Origin: Pratylenchus scribneri
Taxonomy: Eukaryota > Nematoda > Chromadorea > Rhabditida > Pratylenchidae
Length of the DNA stretch: 64,000 nt
Reading direction: 5' to 3'
Assembly: GCA_030063045.1 (NCBI GenBank)
Contig: JAQSEB010000021.1
Coordinates: 2,790,001 to 2,854,000 of the forward strand
Numbering within the stretch: position 1 is the first letter of the stretch; the number at the start of each line of letters is the position of its first letter. The notes below the pieces were generated by a model. That model did not search any database, was not told the origin of the DNA, and saw only the letters and a list, made by a program, of their open reading frames with translations. The translations under genes and the position numbers were made by a program. Below, piece after piece: positions 23,654 through 35,663 of the stretch.

Positions 23654-24544
23654 GCTGCATTTTTTAAAGTGCCAATTTATTGCACTATTTCAAAAATGTG
23701 CGAATATATTTAAAAAAGTTGCTTCCTTTTTTTGTCAATAATATCGAATTCTGATGGTAATATAATTTTTCTTTTCAAATTCTTAAAAAAATTTCAATCT
23801 CTCATTTCTTTATATATCTATGAAATAATATTTTTTTAAAATGGACAAAGTAAATAATTATCATATTTTATTGAATATTTACTCATGGTAATTATAATTA
23901 AAGCATATAATTAAGATAAAGTTTAATAGATTTTCCATTTTCTTTTCAATGACTCGAAATTGCAGTTTCATTGACGAGTGGATTTTTATGATGAGAATTT
24001 TATTAATTTATATGATTGCCAGCAGAGGATCATTTCAATGTGCTAGACAATATGGCTACATGGTTCTTCTGCTTTACAGGGAACATCTAAATTACCATTG
24101 TTGGGAAAATAACTTTTCTTGTCTCAAAATTTTAGAAACTACTTTAAAAAATAATATTTTTAGAAAACAAACAATTTCCCCACCCCCATATTTTGTTGTT
24201 TTGTGTAGGGAATAAGGGAATTTAATTGGTTACATTCCATTCATTTTTATGTTTTTTAAAGAAAAAATTCTTTTTTGAGGTTATTGATGGTAAAAATTGC
24301 TTTTTGTATAAATTGTGGAAAAAGTTTGCTTTGGGATATGATCCGAAAGTTTGCTCAGTGAGAAAAAAATGATAGAATTTTTATTATCTGTTAACAGATT
24401 TTTGTTCACCACAAATCTTAAATTATCACACCAAAAAAATATTTTTTTGTCATTTATTAAGGTTTATATGATCTGATCGGACTTAAAGCTTTTTGGTGTT
24501 AACAAATATCAAGAAATACACAGCTTATTAGGCTGATTTTTTAC
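23654..24544. other. AT-rich spacer with relic of receptor tail exon
   Basis: No intact gene seen. On the minus strand about 23950-24085 resembles the last exon of the intact receptor gene (30404-30547): both end in TCATTGAAAA-like sequence and share a TGATCC...TGGCA stretch. Here the segment carries several in-frame stops. It looks like the decayed cytoplasmic-tail exon of the receptor pseudogene next to it. Confidence 0.4.
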
Positions 24545-25789
24545 CTTCTTAAACCAATTGAACTGCAAATTAAAGTTGGTCCGATATTCAGAGCTAAAAT
24601 TCTTAAATATATTTAATTTTTTTAAAAAATAACTCACCTGACTGTGTACAATACCGGGGCATTGGCACTGTACACGGTGATGGTGAGAAAGCTGGCCGCA
24701 TTGGAGAAGCCGCGTTTCACAAAATTGTTGGCTGAACTGAACGTAAATAGCAAATTCACAAGCTCTCGGAAGAATACGCAAAACAGGTGAAAATGATGAT
24801 GATGAGAAGTGACTTGATGAGCCTCCTGTTCATCTCGCTTACAGCTTATTAGGGGAAAATCGAATTTTATAAATATACTCCTATTCCAAATATTTATATA
24901 AACTTGAAATATTCAAAAATAACATTTATTTTTTTTTATCAACAATACATTAAGATTGCCGAAAAATAAAAAAAAGCAAAATATTTAATAATTTAAGGAT
25001 TTGTTCTACATTAATAAAATATAATTCTTTTTTGATAGATCTCGGCAAAATGTACGGATTTATATAAATTTTAATGAACTTGATCTAAATTAGATTGTAT
25101 GAAATTAGAATTAAATAAATTCGAGCTAAAACGTAATTTTTATTATGATCTTGTTGAGATTTATTGACTGAATAGTAAGTTTTGGGTTTAGGATAATTTA
25201 CTAAAAACTAAAATATAACATTAGTTTAGGCATTTTCTATAATATTGTCGGAATTTAAGTTTTTTTTTGGCTAATTAAATAATTCCTATATTTCAATTTC
25301 ATTATTTCTTGCTATTCTTATATCAACTTTTTAAAACTATCAAACTGACTTTCTCGTGTCTTTTTGAACTTGAATACAACGAACCACATTGCACTGTAAA
25401 TCATCATGATGATCGCGCTCATCGTCAGTCCATTGGCATGCTGGATGGATGCCGCCGTGACCGTATGTCCGATTTCGTTGGATGAACAGGCTAACATACT
25501 GAAAATTATTTATCAAGAAAAATTAGTAATTCCGGAATTTATTAAATGTTTAGCCAGTAAATTTTGAAAATTTCGTCTACTAGACTTGATACAGAAAGGA
25601 GAATTAATTGATAAAATGTTGGAAAAAACAAAAATACAAAAGATCTGAAAAAAATAAAAAAAATTAAAATAAAATATTTTGAAAAACAAAAACACAAATT
25701 GTTTGGGAAAAAAGAAACACAAAATGTTTTTAAAGCAAATTCACAAAATGTTAAGAAGAAAAAATACATAATCATTGGAAAAAGAAAAT

Positions 25790-26290
25790 ACAAAAGAACA
25801 CAAAATGTTTGGATGAACAAAAACACAAAATGTTTGGATAAACAAAAACACAAAATGTTTGGATGAACAAAAACACAAAATGTTTGGATAAATACACAAA
25901 ATATTTGAATGAACAAAAATACAAAATGTTTGGATAAACAAAAACACAAAATGTTTAGATGAACAAAAACACAAAATGTTTGGATGAACAAAAACACAAA
26001 ATGTTTGGATGAACAAAAACACAAAATGCTTGGATAAATAAAAACACAAAAAGTTTGGATGAACAAAAACACAATGTTTGGATGAACAAAAACACAAAAT
26101 GTTTGGATGAACAAAAACACAAAATGTTTGGATGAACAAAAACACAAAATGTTTGGATGAACAAAAACACAAAATGTTTAGAAGAAAAAAACACTAAATG
26201 TTTCGATGAAGAAAACACAAAATGTTTGGAAGAACAAAAACACAATATGTTTGAATGAACAAAAACACAAAATGTTTTGATGAAGAAAAA
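25790..26290. repeat. Intronic 25 bp minisatellite, copy A
   Basis: About 20 imperfect copies of a 25 bp unit close to AAAATGTTTGGATGAACAAA plus AACAC. They lie in the intron between exons 4 and 5 of the receptor pseudogene (intron 25499-26450). Open frames on the minus strand (FCVFVHPNIL-like) are repeat shadows. Confidence 0.9.
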
Positions 26291-26909
26291 CATAAAATGT
26301 TTAAAAAAGCCTAACAAACTTTTGGAGAAACAAAATGTAAAATTATTTTTTATTTTTTCACTTATATTAATTACAATATTTTTTGTATTATTATATATTA
26401 TTAAGAGGCCCATATTTTTCCATTGTGGAGTTGACCTAGCACCAACTCACACATCCCGGCTCTGCTCAAAGTCATTGTAGTTGACAATGAAGCCGCCAGA
26501 AAGGTAACATAAAAGCACGGTACCATAAATAACAAAATGGAATTTCTTGCTGCGCCCTTGATACGTATCCTACAGTTTTGGATCTTAGGCTAAAACAATT
26601 TGTTAGGGTTTAAAGGAATGGAAAAGAAAATTTTTAATATTTTAAAATTGTATTTTTACATTATTTTATATACCGTACCAAATAGGAAAAATCACGGCGG
26701 ACAGTCGGTCCAGTCCGGTGAACACCATGGTCATCTGGGCAGTGTTCCCGCCCAAAGAGGCTATTTCTACGAAATAGAAGCATGGATCATAGCGCACAAA
26801 GCGTTTGCCGGAAAGTTGCACCAGAAAACTGATCCAGTAGATGGCGTCCATAACTAAAGCCGAGCCACTCTCCACTGCAAGCATGATGTTGCATACTCCG
26901 TGCAGAGAA

Positions 26910-27581
26910 CTTTTTGAATAGTAGATTTTATTCTACTTGTCAATGTTGGGGTTTATAAAATACTATTTTCTAATTTGATTATGAAAAATAAGAGAATTTT
27001 TGTTTAAAAGAAGCAAATTCCGTCTAATGTTTTTTTTCTTTGTAAACAACCAAAATTTACTTGGAAATTATGGATGTTTGCAATTTTTAGTTAAATAATT
27101 TTATTCGAGATGCGCTAATTATGCTTAAATACCAAATAAAAAATTGTTTTAAGAGCCAAGATTAGAAATTTTTCATATAACTTTTTTTTATTTTTAGTCA
27201 CTATTTTACCATTTATATCTCTTTTTCACTAATTTATGACTATTTCAGTCCTATTTAATAATTTTTTGATAATCTCTTTAAAAAGCAATTTTCTTTAAAG
27301 AAATATTACATCAAAATTTTCTCATATGTAACTATTTTTGACTACATTTTTCTAGAGATGAATTTTAATCAAAATTTTTTTTATTAATTTCTATATTTAG
27401 AATTTATATCCTTTTGGAAATATTCCAAATTTTTCTCACTATTTTGGCATCATTTTTGATCACATTTATAATCTACAAGATACATTTAAAAATTTTTTCT
27501 CTATTAATTATTTTTACATGATAAAATTTTTAAAATTTTCTACTTTTTATATGATGATAAATTTCTTTTTGATTCACCCAC
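26910..27581. other. AT-rich intron 2 of receptor pseudogene
   Basis: About 670 bp of very AT-rich sequence between exons 2 and 3 of the receptor pseudogene. I see no gene, repeat array or mobile-element ends in it. Confidence 0.6.
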
Positions 27582-28769
27582 TTGCTCATGATGGTCACGT
27601 ACACCATGCTCGCATTGAAAATTACACCAAATGTTGCAAATAGTGCTCTGAATCCATAGAAGGAGAGCAGGATCAATGCTTGAGGTCCGTCATCCAGTTT
27701 GAAGTATTGATACCACTGCGTTATAGAATTGAAAAAAAAAATTTTTATTTTTATATAAAATATTTTCTGTATCCGCTATCGTAATTCATTTCAAAGATGA
27801 AATGTTTCTTTCCGAATGGATTTAGCATACTACGGCCCTCTCATTTTTTTTTAATCTTTTCTATTCTTTTTTCTCTTATTAGCTATTTTTTATTCTATTT
27901 TCGATTTGTTTTTTAAAAACAAAATAAAATTTTTATACAATCTTTCGAAAATTCAATTGTATTCTTTTTCTAGATTTTTTTTCTCAATATCAACAATTAA
28001 TAGTCACTATTCAATTTAATTTATTCTCATTTTTCATCGGTTTTTCCTTTACAAAAGAACTTTTTTCTGTTATTAATCAGTAGAAGGCAGATTTATATAA
28101 AATTTACTGTTTTTAATCTGAATTCTATATATGAATTTCTGAAAGTATAAATGATGTTTAATGAAGTTTACAAACTTATTTAAAAAAAATTATTATTAGA
28201 TTGCTAAAAGCTGTTCTTTAATTTTATAATAAAATCATTAAAATTGGTTGTATTTGTTGAGTTAAAACAAAAATTGCACAAAATTGGATATACAAGAGCA
28301 GTTTTTTATATTTTTACCTCGTCAGCTGATGCATTGTAGGGCATTTTGGAAGCTTCCTTCAATGTTCTCTACAAATTTTTACTCTGAGTAAATTTGACTT
28401 TTTGTCTAAAATATTTATCTTTTATAAAAAAAAAGTTACTTAAAGCAGAAAAATTAAAAATAACTGGGTACAAAATGACAATTATGACGAGCCCTGCCTA
28501 TGAGGAGTAAATTCAACCAAAAATAATTTTGGTGGGTGGAAAAATGATGAAGAATATGATATTTATGTTGAATAATAACAAGTAATTAATAGCTCCACAA
28601 AATATACAATTAGGATAAATCTTTGATGTATTTAATAACTCTATATTTTAGCTATTTTTTTGATCGTAAATAATTATTTTATTTGTTATTATGGCCAAAA
28701 ATCGAAAATAATCAAGGAAATTACTCTTATGTGGCATTTAGGCTATTTTTACTGAAACATAAATGCTTT

Positions 28770-28990
28770 TTTATTACAGAAATTTTGCTTTTTTTGTTAC
28801 AGAAATTTTCCTTTTGTGTTACAGAAATTTTGCTTTTTTGTTACAGAAATTTTCCTTTTGTGTTATAGAAATTTTCCTTTTTTTGTTACAGAAATTTTCC
28901 TTTTGTGTTATAGAAATTTTCCTTTTTTTGTTACAGAAATTTTGCTTTTTTGTTATAGAAATTTTGCTTTTTTGTTACAGAAATTTTTAT
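28770..28990. repeat. ~25-30 bp AT-rich minisatellite upstream of receptor pseudogene
   Basis: About eight copies of a TTACAGAAATTTTCCTTTT-like unit, alternating GCTTTTTTG, CCTTTTGTG and CCTTTTTTTG endings. Open frames across it (LLQKFSFCVIEI-like) are repeat shadows. It lies upstream of the start of the minus-strand receptor pseudogene. Confidence 0.85.
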
Positions 28991-29132
28991 CAGCAAAAAT
29001 TCTGAAAATTGGTTAAAGGTTAATTATCTGTGCAATAATGATCACCGAATTTTTCAATATTTTTTACATTTAAATTGCCTCCATCTTCAAATGAACGAGA
29101 AGACAAAAAATGAAAAAACGGCATATGAAAAC

Positions 29133-29359
29133 TAGAGTCCGGAACCGGACCGGGCCCGGAAAAACCCGGCGATTTTTGGGCCATTTTTTTGTGCCCGGAA
29201 ACCGGCACATTTTAAAATACAACCGGGCCCGGAAACCGGCCAGGCAACTTTTTGTAATTTTCTGAAAACCGGCCAAAACCGGCTTTTTTTGCCGGGCCCG
29301 GGTAATTTTTCTGAAAAAAACCCGGAACCGAGCCCGGAATTTTTAAATTCCGGACTCTA
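29133..29359 (+). mobile_element. hAT-like MITE, copy 1 (227 bp, 8 bp TSD)
   Basis: GC-rich island in AT-rich sequence, with perfect 12 bp terminal inverted repeats TAGAGTCCGGAA ... TTCCGGACTCTA. The 8 bp ATGAAAAC lies immediately before and immediately after the element, a target-site duplication of the length made by hAT-superfamily transposases. The interior is built of CCCGG/CCGGG motifs that can fold back. There is no coding capacity. A second copy in reverse orientation is at 33544-33763. Confidence 0.85.
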
Positions 29360-30403
29360 ATGAAAACCCTCAATTTTGCTTCCGGATATCAAAATAAGCA
29401 TGTTTTTCATCAATAATTAGCTATTCTGAATTTGCAAAAAAAGTATTTACCATGAAATCCGTTCCCTAAACATTATTAATATTTTGAAAATAAATAAATA
29501 AATATTCATTAATTTGCCGAAACAGGTTTTAATTTAAATCAAATAGAATCAAAAATATTTCTCATAATTGTAAGAAAAATGAGGAAAATTTGATATTAGT
29601 CATAAAAAAAGGACAAATACTACAAAGCCTCATTTTTCTATTTATGTATTATTTGGTCGAAATAAAATTTGTGCACTTATTTACTGTCGAAATTTAATTA
29701 ATTTTCGAAGAAAATAATTTTTTATTATTATGTTAATAAAAATTAAATTAAATGTGCATCCATAACTAAATCCAATCACAATGAATTGTTGTTTGAGTAA
29801 AAAATAGATCAAAAATGTATATTTGAAAGAATTCGAATGTGGTTGAACATTCTTTTAGAGTTTTTATCATAATTAGCCAAATTAACAAAAAAAAATAAGA
29901 AAAATGCCAAAAGGAGGACAAATATAAGAAAAGTTGGATAAAAAATAAAATTCATTATTTTTGAAAAAAAGTTAATTTTTGTCAAGAATATGGCACCTTC
30001 GAAAGTAAAAAATAATTACAAAAAAGCAAAGTCTAATTAACATTTGTCTGTTCGATGAAATCAGACAGGTTTTTTTGTTGTCTGCCAATATTTTGCGCCA
30101 CTTCAAAAAAGTGTAAATTTTTTAATCAAAGTGTCACCAATTTATTACACTCCTTTAAAAAGTGCAAATATATTTAATATGGGTACTTTCTTTTTTTTTC
30201 ACTAATATCCGATATTGATCTCAAAATAATTTTTAATTTCAAAATTTATTCATAAAATTATTTCAAATGCTTCATCTTCCATGAAATAATATTTCATAAA
30301 AATTGAATAGTGTAAATTATTATCAATATTTTATTGAATTTTTCACTCATATATATATAAATCATTAATGAAAAATACTTTTATTAAAAATTTCCATCTT
30401 TTT
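29360..30403. other. AT-rich spacer between receptor genes
   Basis: About 1 kb of AT-rich sequence between the two receptor genes. No open frame of note, RNA gene or repeat array recognised. Confidence 0.6.
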
Positions 30404-33400
30404 TCAATGTCTGTACAGAGCGTTTTCATTGCGAATTGGATGCGCATTATCCTGCGGATTAACATAATTAACTCTATGTGCCAACGGATCACTGTTCATT
30501 GTGCCCGACAAGAGGACAATTTGAGTTCTTTGTTTTTCTCGGAATAACTGAATTTTATTTTTGGGAAAGCGACAATTCTGACATAAAATTATGGAATCAA
30601 CTTTGCAGTCATTAAATAGAGCAAAAAATCTTTATCATAATAATAATCAATTTTCCTAATATTCAAAAATTTACCAATATTTCCCAAAAAATTTAATTAC
30701 CATTTTGTCTGCATTTTTACCTTTTTGAGCCATTTGAAGTGCAAATTAAAATTGGCCCGGTATTCAGTGCTGAAAATTCTTCGCTATAATTAAATCACTT
30801 CAAAATACAAATTCTTCACCTGACCATGTACAATACTGGGGCATTGGCGCTATAGACAGTGATGGTGAGAAAGCTGGCCACATTGGCGAAGCCTCGTTTC
30901 ACAAAAAAGTTGGCTGAGATGAAAGTAAATAACAAATTCACAAGCTCTCTGAAGAATGTGCAGAAAAGATGGAGTAGGATAATAATCAGGAGTGATTTGA
31001 TTAGCCTTCGATTCTGCTCGCTCACAGCTTAAGTGCAAAGGCATAATCGAATTTTATAAATTTCTCCATTAGGGTGGGAAATTAAAATTAGGTAATTGTC
31101 TTTTTATTTTTATAAATAGTACAAAATCAAGGATTAAATTGGAAACATCTAATATTATTTATTACTATTTCTTATAAAATATTTAGATTCTTCTTTATTT
31201 AAAATATACTTATTTTTGTTTAAAACAAAGATTTTAAATTTAAAAAAAAAAAAAATTTAAAAATCATACAAAAATGATTAAGTAAATCAAAAATTCCATT
31301 TATATTTCATCACTCTAAAGTTTATTTTATAAATAAATATCAATTTTTAAACTAAATCATATTTTAAAAATTAAAAATTATGTTTCGAAAAATTTTTATT
31401 CAAAATTTTAGAAAATATTAAAAAAAATATAATTTCAAAACAAATATTTTTTCAATTTATAAAATATTTAATTCCTATTAATTTCCCTTTGCCAACTTTT
31501 ATTAAGTTAAAATTTTCATACTGACTTTCTCGGGTCTTCTTGAATTTGAATACGACCAGAAATACAGCCCCGTAAATCATCATGATGATCGCGCTCATCG
31601 TCAGTCCATTGGTATGCTGGATGGAGGCAGCCGTGACAGTGTAGCCAAGCTCGTTGGATGAACAGGACAACATACTGTAATCAATATGTTTGACTAAATA
31701 TTGCGGAAATTATTAAATTCCGGAAAAAATTTGGAAAAATAAAAAAAAACAAAATTTTTGGGAAAACTGGAAAAACATAAACACAAAATGTTTGGATGAA
31801 CAAAAACCCAAAGTTTTTGGATGAACAAAAACAAAAATGCTTTGAAAAACAAAAAAGCAAAAAGTTTGGATAAACAAAAAACAAAATGTTTGGATAGACA
31901 AAAACACAAAATGTTTAGATGAACAAAAATACAAAATGTTTGAAAAAACAAAAACACAAAATGTTTGGATGAACAAAAACACAAAATATTTGGATTAACA
32001 AAAACACAAAATGTTTGGATGAACAAAAAACAAAATGTTTGGATGAACAAAAACACAAAATGTTTGGATTAACAAAAACACAAAATATTTGGATTAACAA
32101 AAACACAAAATGCTTGGAAAAACAAAAATACAAAATGTTTGGATGAACAAAAACACAAAAATGTTTGGATGAACAAAAACACAAAATATTTGGATTAACA
32201 AAAACACAAAATGTTTGGATGAACAAAAACACAAAATATTTGGATTAACAAAAACACAAAATGCTTGGAAAAACAAAAACACAAAATGCTTGGAAAAACA
32301 AAAATACAAAATGTTTGGATGAACAAAAACACAAAAATGTTTGGATGAACAAAAACACAAAATATTTGGATTAACAAAAACACAAAATGTTTGGATGAAC
32401 AAAAACACAAAATATTTGGATTAACAAAAACACAAAATGCTTGGAAAAACAAAAATACAAAATGTTTGGATGAACAAAAACACAAAATATTTGGATGAAC
32501 AAAAACACAAAATGCTTGGAAAAACAAAAATACAAAATGTTTGGATGAACAAAAACACAAAATATTTGGATGAACAAAAACACAAAATGCTTGGAAAAAC
32601 AAAAATACAAAATGTTTGGATGAACAAAAACACAAAATGTTTGGATGAACAAAAACCCAAAATGTTTTGATGAACAAAAACACAAAATATTTGGATTAAC
32701 AAAAACACAAAATGTTTGGATGAACAAAAACACAAAATATTTGGATTAACAAAAACACAAAATGCTTGGAAAAACAAAAATACAAAATGTTTGGATGAAC
32801 AAAAACACAAAATATTTGGATGAACAAAAACACAAAATGCTTGGAAAAACAAAAATACAAAATGTTTGGATGAACAAAAACACAAAATATTTGGATGAAC
32901 AAAAACACAAAATGCTTGGAAAAACAAAAATACAAAATGTTTGGATGAACAAAAACACAAAATGTTTGGATGAACAAAAACACAAAATGTTTGGATGAAC
33001 AAAAACCCAAAATGTTTTGATGAACAAAAACACAAAATGTTTGGAAAAACAAAAATACAAAATGTTTGGATGAACAAAAAAAAATACGAAAATAAAAACG
33101 AAGAATATTTGGCAAAACAAAAACACAAATTTTTTGGGAAAAAAAGAAAATATTTGGAAAAACAAAAAAAAATGTTCGAAAAAAATTTGAAGGAAAAAAG
33201 TAAAATTATTTTTAACTTTCTATAACTACAAATTTAAAATAATATTTTTTGTATTTCTACCATTGTTGAGATGACCTAGCGACAACTCACACATCTCGGC
33301 TCTGCTCAAAATCATTGTAATTGACAATGAAGCCGCCAGAAAGGTAACATAAAAGCACTGTGCCATAAATAAGGAAGTGGAATTTTTTGCTGCGCCCTTT

Positions 33401-35663
33401 GTACCTAGTATGAAGAGGATAAATGTATTTTTTAATATTTTGTGTTCGATGTTTTTTTTCTGCTTCTACCTTAAAGCTTACATCTATGATTTAGAGCCGG
33501 AAACGTCCGTGCCGCAAAAGTCGAATTAAAATTGGATATTTATTAGAGTCCGGAATTTCAAAATTTCCGGGCCCGGTTCCGGGTTTTTTTTTCAGAAAAA
33601 ATTACCCGGGCCCGGCAAAAAAAAGCCGGTTTTGGCCGGTTTTCGGAAAATTCCGGGCCGGCTTCGGGCCCGGTTGTATTTTAAAATGTGCCGGGTTCCG
33701 GGCACAAAAAAATGGCCCAAAAATCGCCGGGTTTTTCCGGGCCCGGCCCGGTTCCGAACTCTAATATTTATATAATTTATACCGTACCAAAGAGGAAAAA
33801 TCACGGCGAACAGTCGGTCAAACCCAGTAAACACCATAGTCATTTGGGCAGTGTTCCCGCCCAAAGAGGCCATTTCTATGAAATAAAAGCATGGATCATA
33901 GCGCACAAAGCGTTTGCCAGTGAGCTGCACTATAAAACCGATCCAATAGATGGCATCCATAAAGAGGGCGGAGCCACTCTCCACTGCAAGCATGATGTTG
34001 CATACACCGCGCAGAGAACTATTTGAATAGTAAATTTTAATTGGATTTTGTCTATCATTAATAATGTTTTTTTGTTAAATTTTTGTCGGAGTTAAATAAG
34101 CTTAAAAACTGAATAAAAAATCATTTATATAGCATGATTTCTAGTGAAAATTATGAACTTTTTTATATCATATTTTTCAATTTTAATCATATTTTGATAT
34201 TTTTATGACTTTGTTACTAATTACTTTATTTCAGACCTATATAGTTATTTTATATTTTTGAAAATTCCATTAAAAATCAAATTTTTCCTTTTTAAGGCCA
34301 TATTACATCAAAAAATTTTCCCCTCTAGAATATTTTTGAAAACATTTTTCTAGAAAAGTCATTTTAGTCAAATTTTTAGTTTCCTTTTTTTGAAATTTAT
34401 ACCATAATATTATAAATTGTCAATTTTTTCAAAAAATTTTATATTATTATATTAATCAAATTCATTTTCTTGAAATACATTTTACTATTCAATTTTAAAT
34501 TTTTTTACCATTTATTTGATTTTTTTAAGTAAATTTTTTAGCATCACCTACTTGCTCATGATGGTCACGTAGACCATGCTTCCATTAAACAGTACACCAA
34601 GTGTGGCAAACAGCACTCGGAAACCGTAGAAGAAGAGCAAGATCAAAGCCTGGGGCCCATCGTCCCGTTTGAAGTATTGATACCACTGTAAGAGGGGGAA
34701 ATGAAAAAGAATTTTTGGCATTAGGATCCATGCGTTTTAATGGTTGGCCGACACTTGCGGACCCGACACTTGTTGACGAAACGGTCTGGAGCCGTAGGTG
34801 GTAAATCTGGAGTGGCATTGTTTATAGCATATTATTAGGCATAAAATTAGCTACAAAATGACATAAAAAGTTTTGGTCAATCTTGATTATTCACCGAGTT
34901 ATGGCCAAAAAACCGTCAAAATCGCAATTTTAATTAAATCAACGGTTTTTTGGCCATAACTCGGTGAATATTCAACATTTTCCAAAACTTTTGATGTCAT
35001 TTTGTAGATAATTTTATGCCTAATAATATGCTATAAACAATGTCAATCCAGTTTTACCATCTTTGGCTCCAGACCGTTTCGTCCGCAAGTGTCGGGTCCG
35101 CAAGTATCGCAGTACGGTTTTAATGCATTTTAAAATAAAACTATTTCTTTTTGTGGTGGATTTAGCATTAAGATTCTAGCAATTTAATGTTTGATTTTCC
35201 TTTTTCCCACTTACATTGTTATTTTTCAATTTTATTTTCTTAATCTATAAATAATTTTCATTTTCACAATAATATTACAATCTTTTTTAGACTTTTTTTC
35301 TATATATCAGCAAAACTGTTCAATTTATTTTTTTCTCAAATAGATAGTGGATTTATATCCAAAAAATATATTCAGTATGAATCTATAATAGTTGAATCTA
35401 AATTAATTTCATGGTATATAATATAAATATTGTCTCTATGAAATTTAATATATAATTTGATTAATTATGCACGAGTCCAATTAAAATTTTATTCTTCATA
35501 TTAATACCATTAAATTTAGTTCAATTTTGATGACTTATTATTATAATTTTGGCCGAATGACTTGTTATATGTTTGGAGGGAAGAGCCCTGGTACTTGGTA
35601 GATAAACCCTTTTTTAATAATATTTTAAAATATTACCTCGTCAGCGGATGCGTTATAGGGCAT
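30404..35663 (-). CDS. 7TM chemoreceptor (rhodopsin/Srsx-like serpentine)
   Basis: Predicted G-protein-coupled receptor of about 349 residues in eight exons: 35637-35663, 34552-34685, 33783-34018, 33291-33396, 31522-31674, 30820-31020, 30721-30769 and 30404-30547. Splice phases join cleanly. Exon 1 encodes only MPYNASADE. Exon 2 has TM1 with an Asn (GVLFNGSMVYVT). Exon 3 has TM2-TM3 and the DRL variant of the DRY motif followed by FAVIFPLWY, as in nematode Srsx receptors. Exon 4 has TM4, exon 5 TM5, and exon 6 TM6-TM7 with NAPVLY in place of NPxxY. Exons 7-8 give a basic tail ending ...NALYRH. The likely role is environmental chemosensation at sensory-neuron membranes, which is inference from the family. 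Introns hold a minisatellite, a MITE and a foldback element. No ligand can be inferred. The family assignment is from motifs only, and the 27 nt first exon is the least certain part. Confidence 0.75.
31780..33180. repeat. Intronic 25 bp minisatellite, copy B
   Basis: About 55 copies of the same 25 bp unit family as at 25790-26290, with extra alternating variants (ATATTTGGATTAACA, ATGCTTGGAAAAACA). They lie in the equivalent intron (31675-33290) of the intact receptor gene. Within the array a multi-unit block of about 110 bp is itself repeated between about 32430 and 32930. Open frames on both strands here are shadows. Confidence 0.9.
33544..33763 (-). mobile_element. hAT-like MITE, copy 2 (220 bp, 8 bp TSD)
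   Basis: Reverse-oriented copy of the element at 29133-29359, within intron 3 of the receptor gene. Ends are TAGAGTCCGGAA and TTCCGAACTCTA (one mismatch). The flanking 8 bp ATATTTAT is duplicated on both sides. The interior shares the GGCGATTTTTGGGCCATTT and CATTTTAAAATACAACCGGG blocks with copy 1. Confidence 0.85.
34743..35117. mobile_element. Foldback element, ~375 bp, 8 bp TSD
   Basis: Long imperfect inverted repeat centred near 34930. Left-arm blocks ACACTTGCGGACCCGACAC, ACGAAACGGTCTGGAGCC, ATTGTTTATAGCATATTATT and TTCACCGAGTTATGGCCAAA recur in reverse complement in the right arm. TTTTAATG (34735-34742 and 35118-35125) flanks it as an 8 bp direct repeat. It has no coding capacity and lies in intron 1 of the receptor gene. 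Its sequence is unrelated to the GC-rich MITE, so it is a different family. Confidence 0.75.

Larger units (their letters stand above)
24545..28344 (-). pseudogene. 7TM chemoreceptor pseudogene (rhodopsin/Srsx-like)
   Basis: Minus-strand paralogue of the receptor at 30404-35663. Exons by matching splice sites: 28318-28344, 27582-27715, 26674-26909, 26451-26556, 25346-25498, 24638-24837 and 24545-24593. Exon 1 begins MPYNASADE. Exon 2 holds TM1 with the GVIFNASMVYVT segment. Exon 3 holds TM2-TM3 and the DRL motif (GLDRLSAVIFPIWY). Exon 6 holds TM6-TM7 ending in NAPVLY. Exon 6 is 200 nt versus 201 nt in the paralogue: one base is missing between about 24760 and 24815, which shifts the frame and gives a stop in TM6. 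The tail exon further on has decayed. All intron positions and phases match the paralogue, so it arose by DNA duplication, not retroposition. A one-base assembly error could mimic the frameshift, but the decayed tail argues for a real pseudogene. Confidence 0.72.

Noticed and set aside
866..23713. 7615-codon plus-strand open frame and sister giant frames on both strands
   Set aside because: They follow from tandem units that contain no stop triplets. The peptides are pure repeat, frames overlap each other on both strands, and plus-strand ATG is almost absent.
28683..29016. LLQKFSFCVTEI-type ORFs on the plus strand
   Set aside because: Shadows of the AT-rich minisatellite at 28770-28990.
29020..29276. 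ORFs rich in Gly/Pro over the GC-rich island
   Set aside because: They lie inside the MITE and have no counterpart outside it.
25542..33165. FCVFVHPNIL-type ORFs on the minus strand
   Set aside because: Shadows of the 25 bp intronic minisatellite within the receptor introns.
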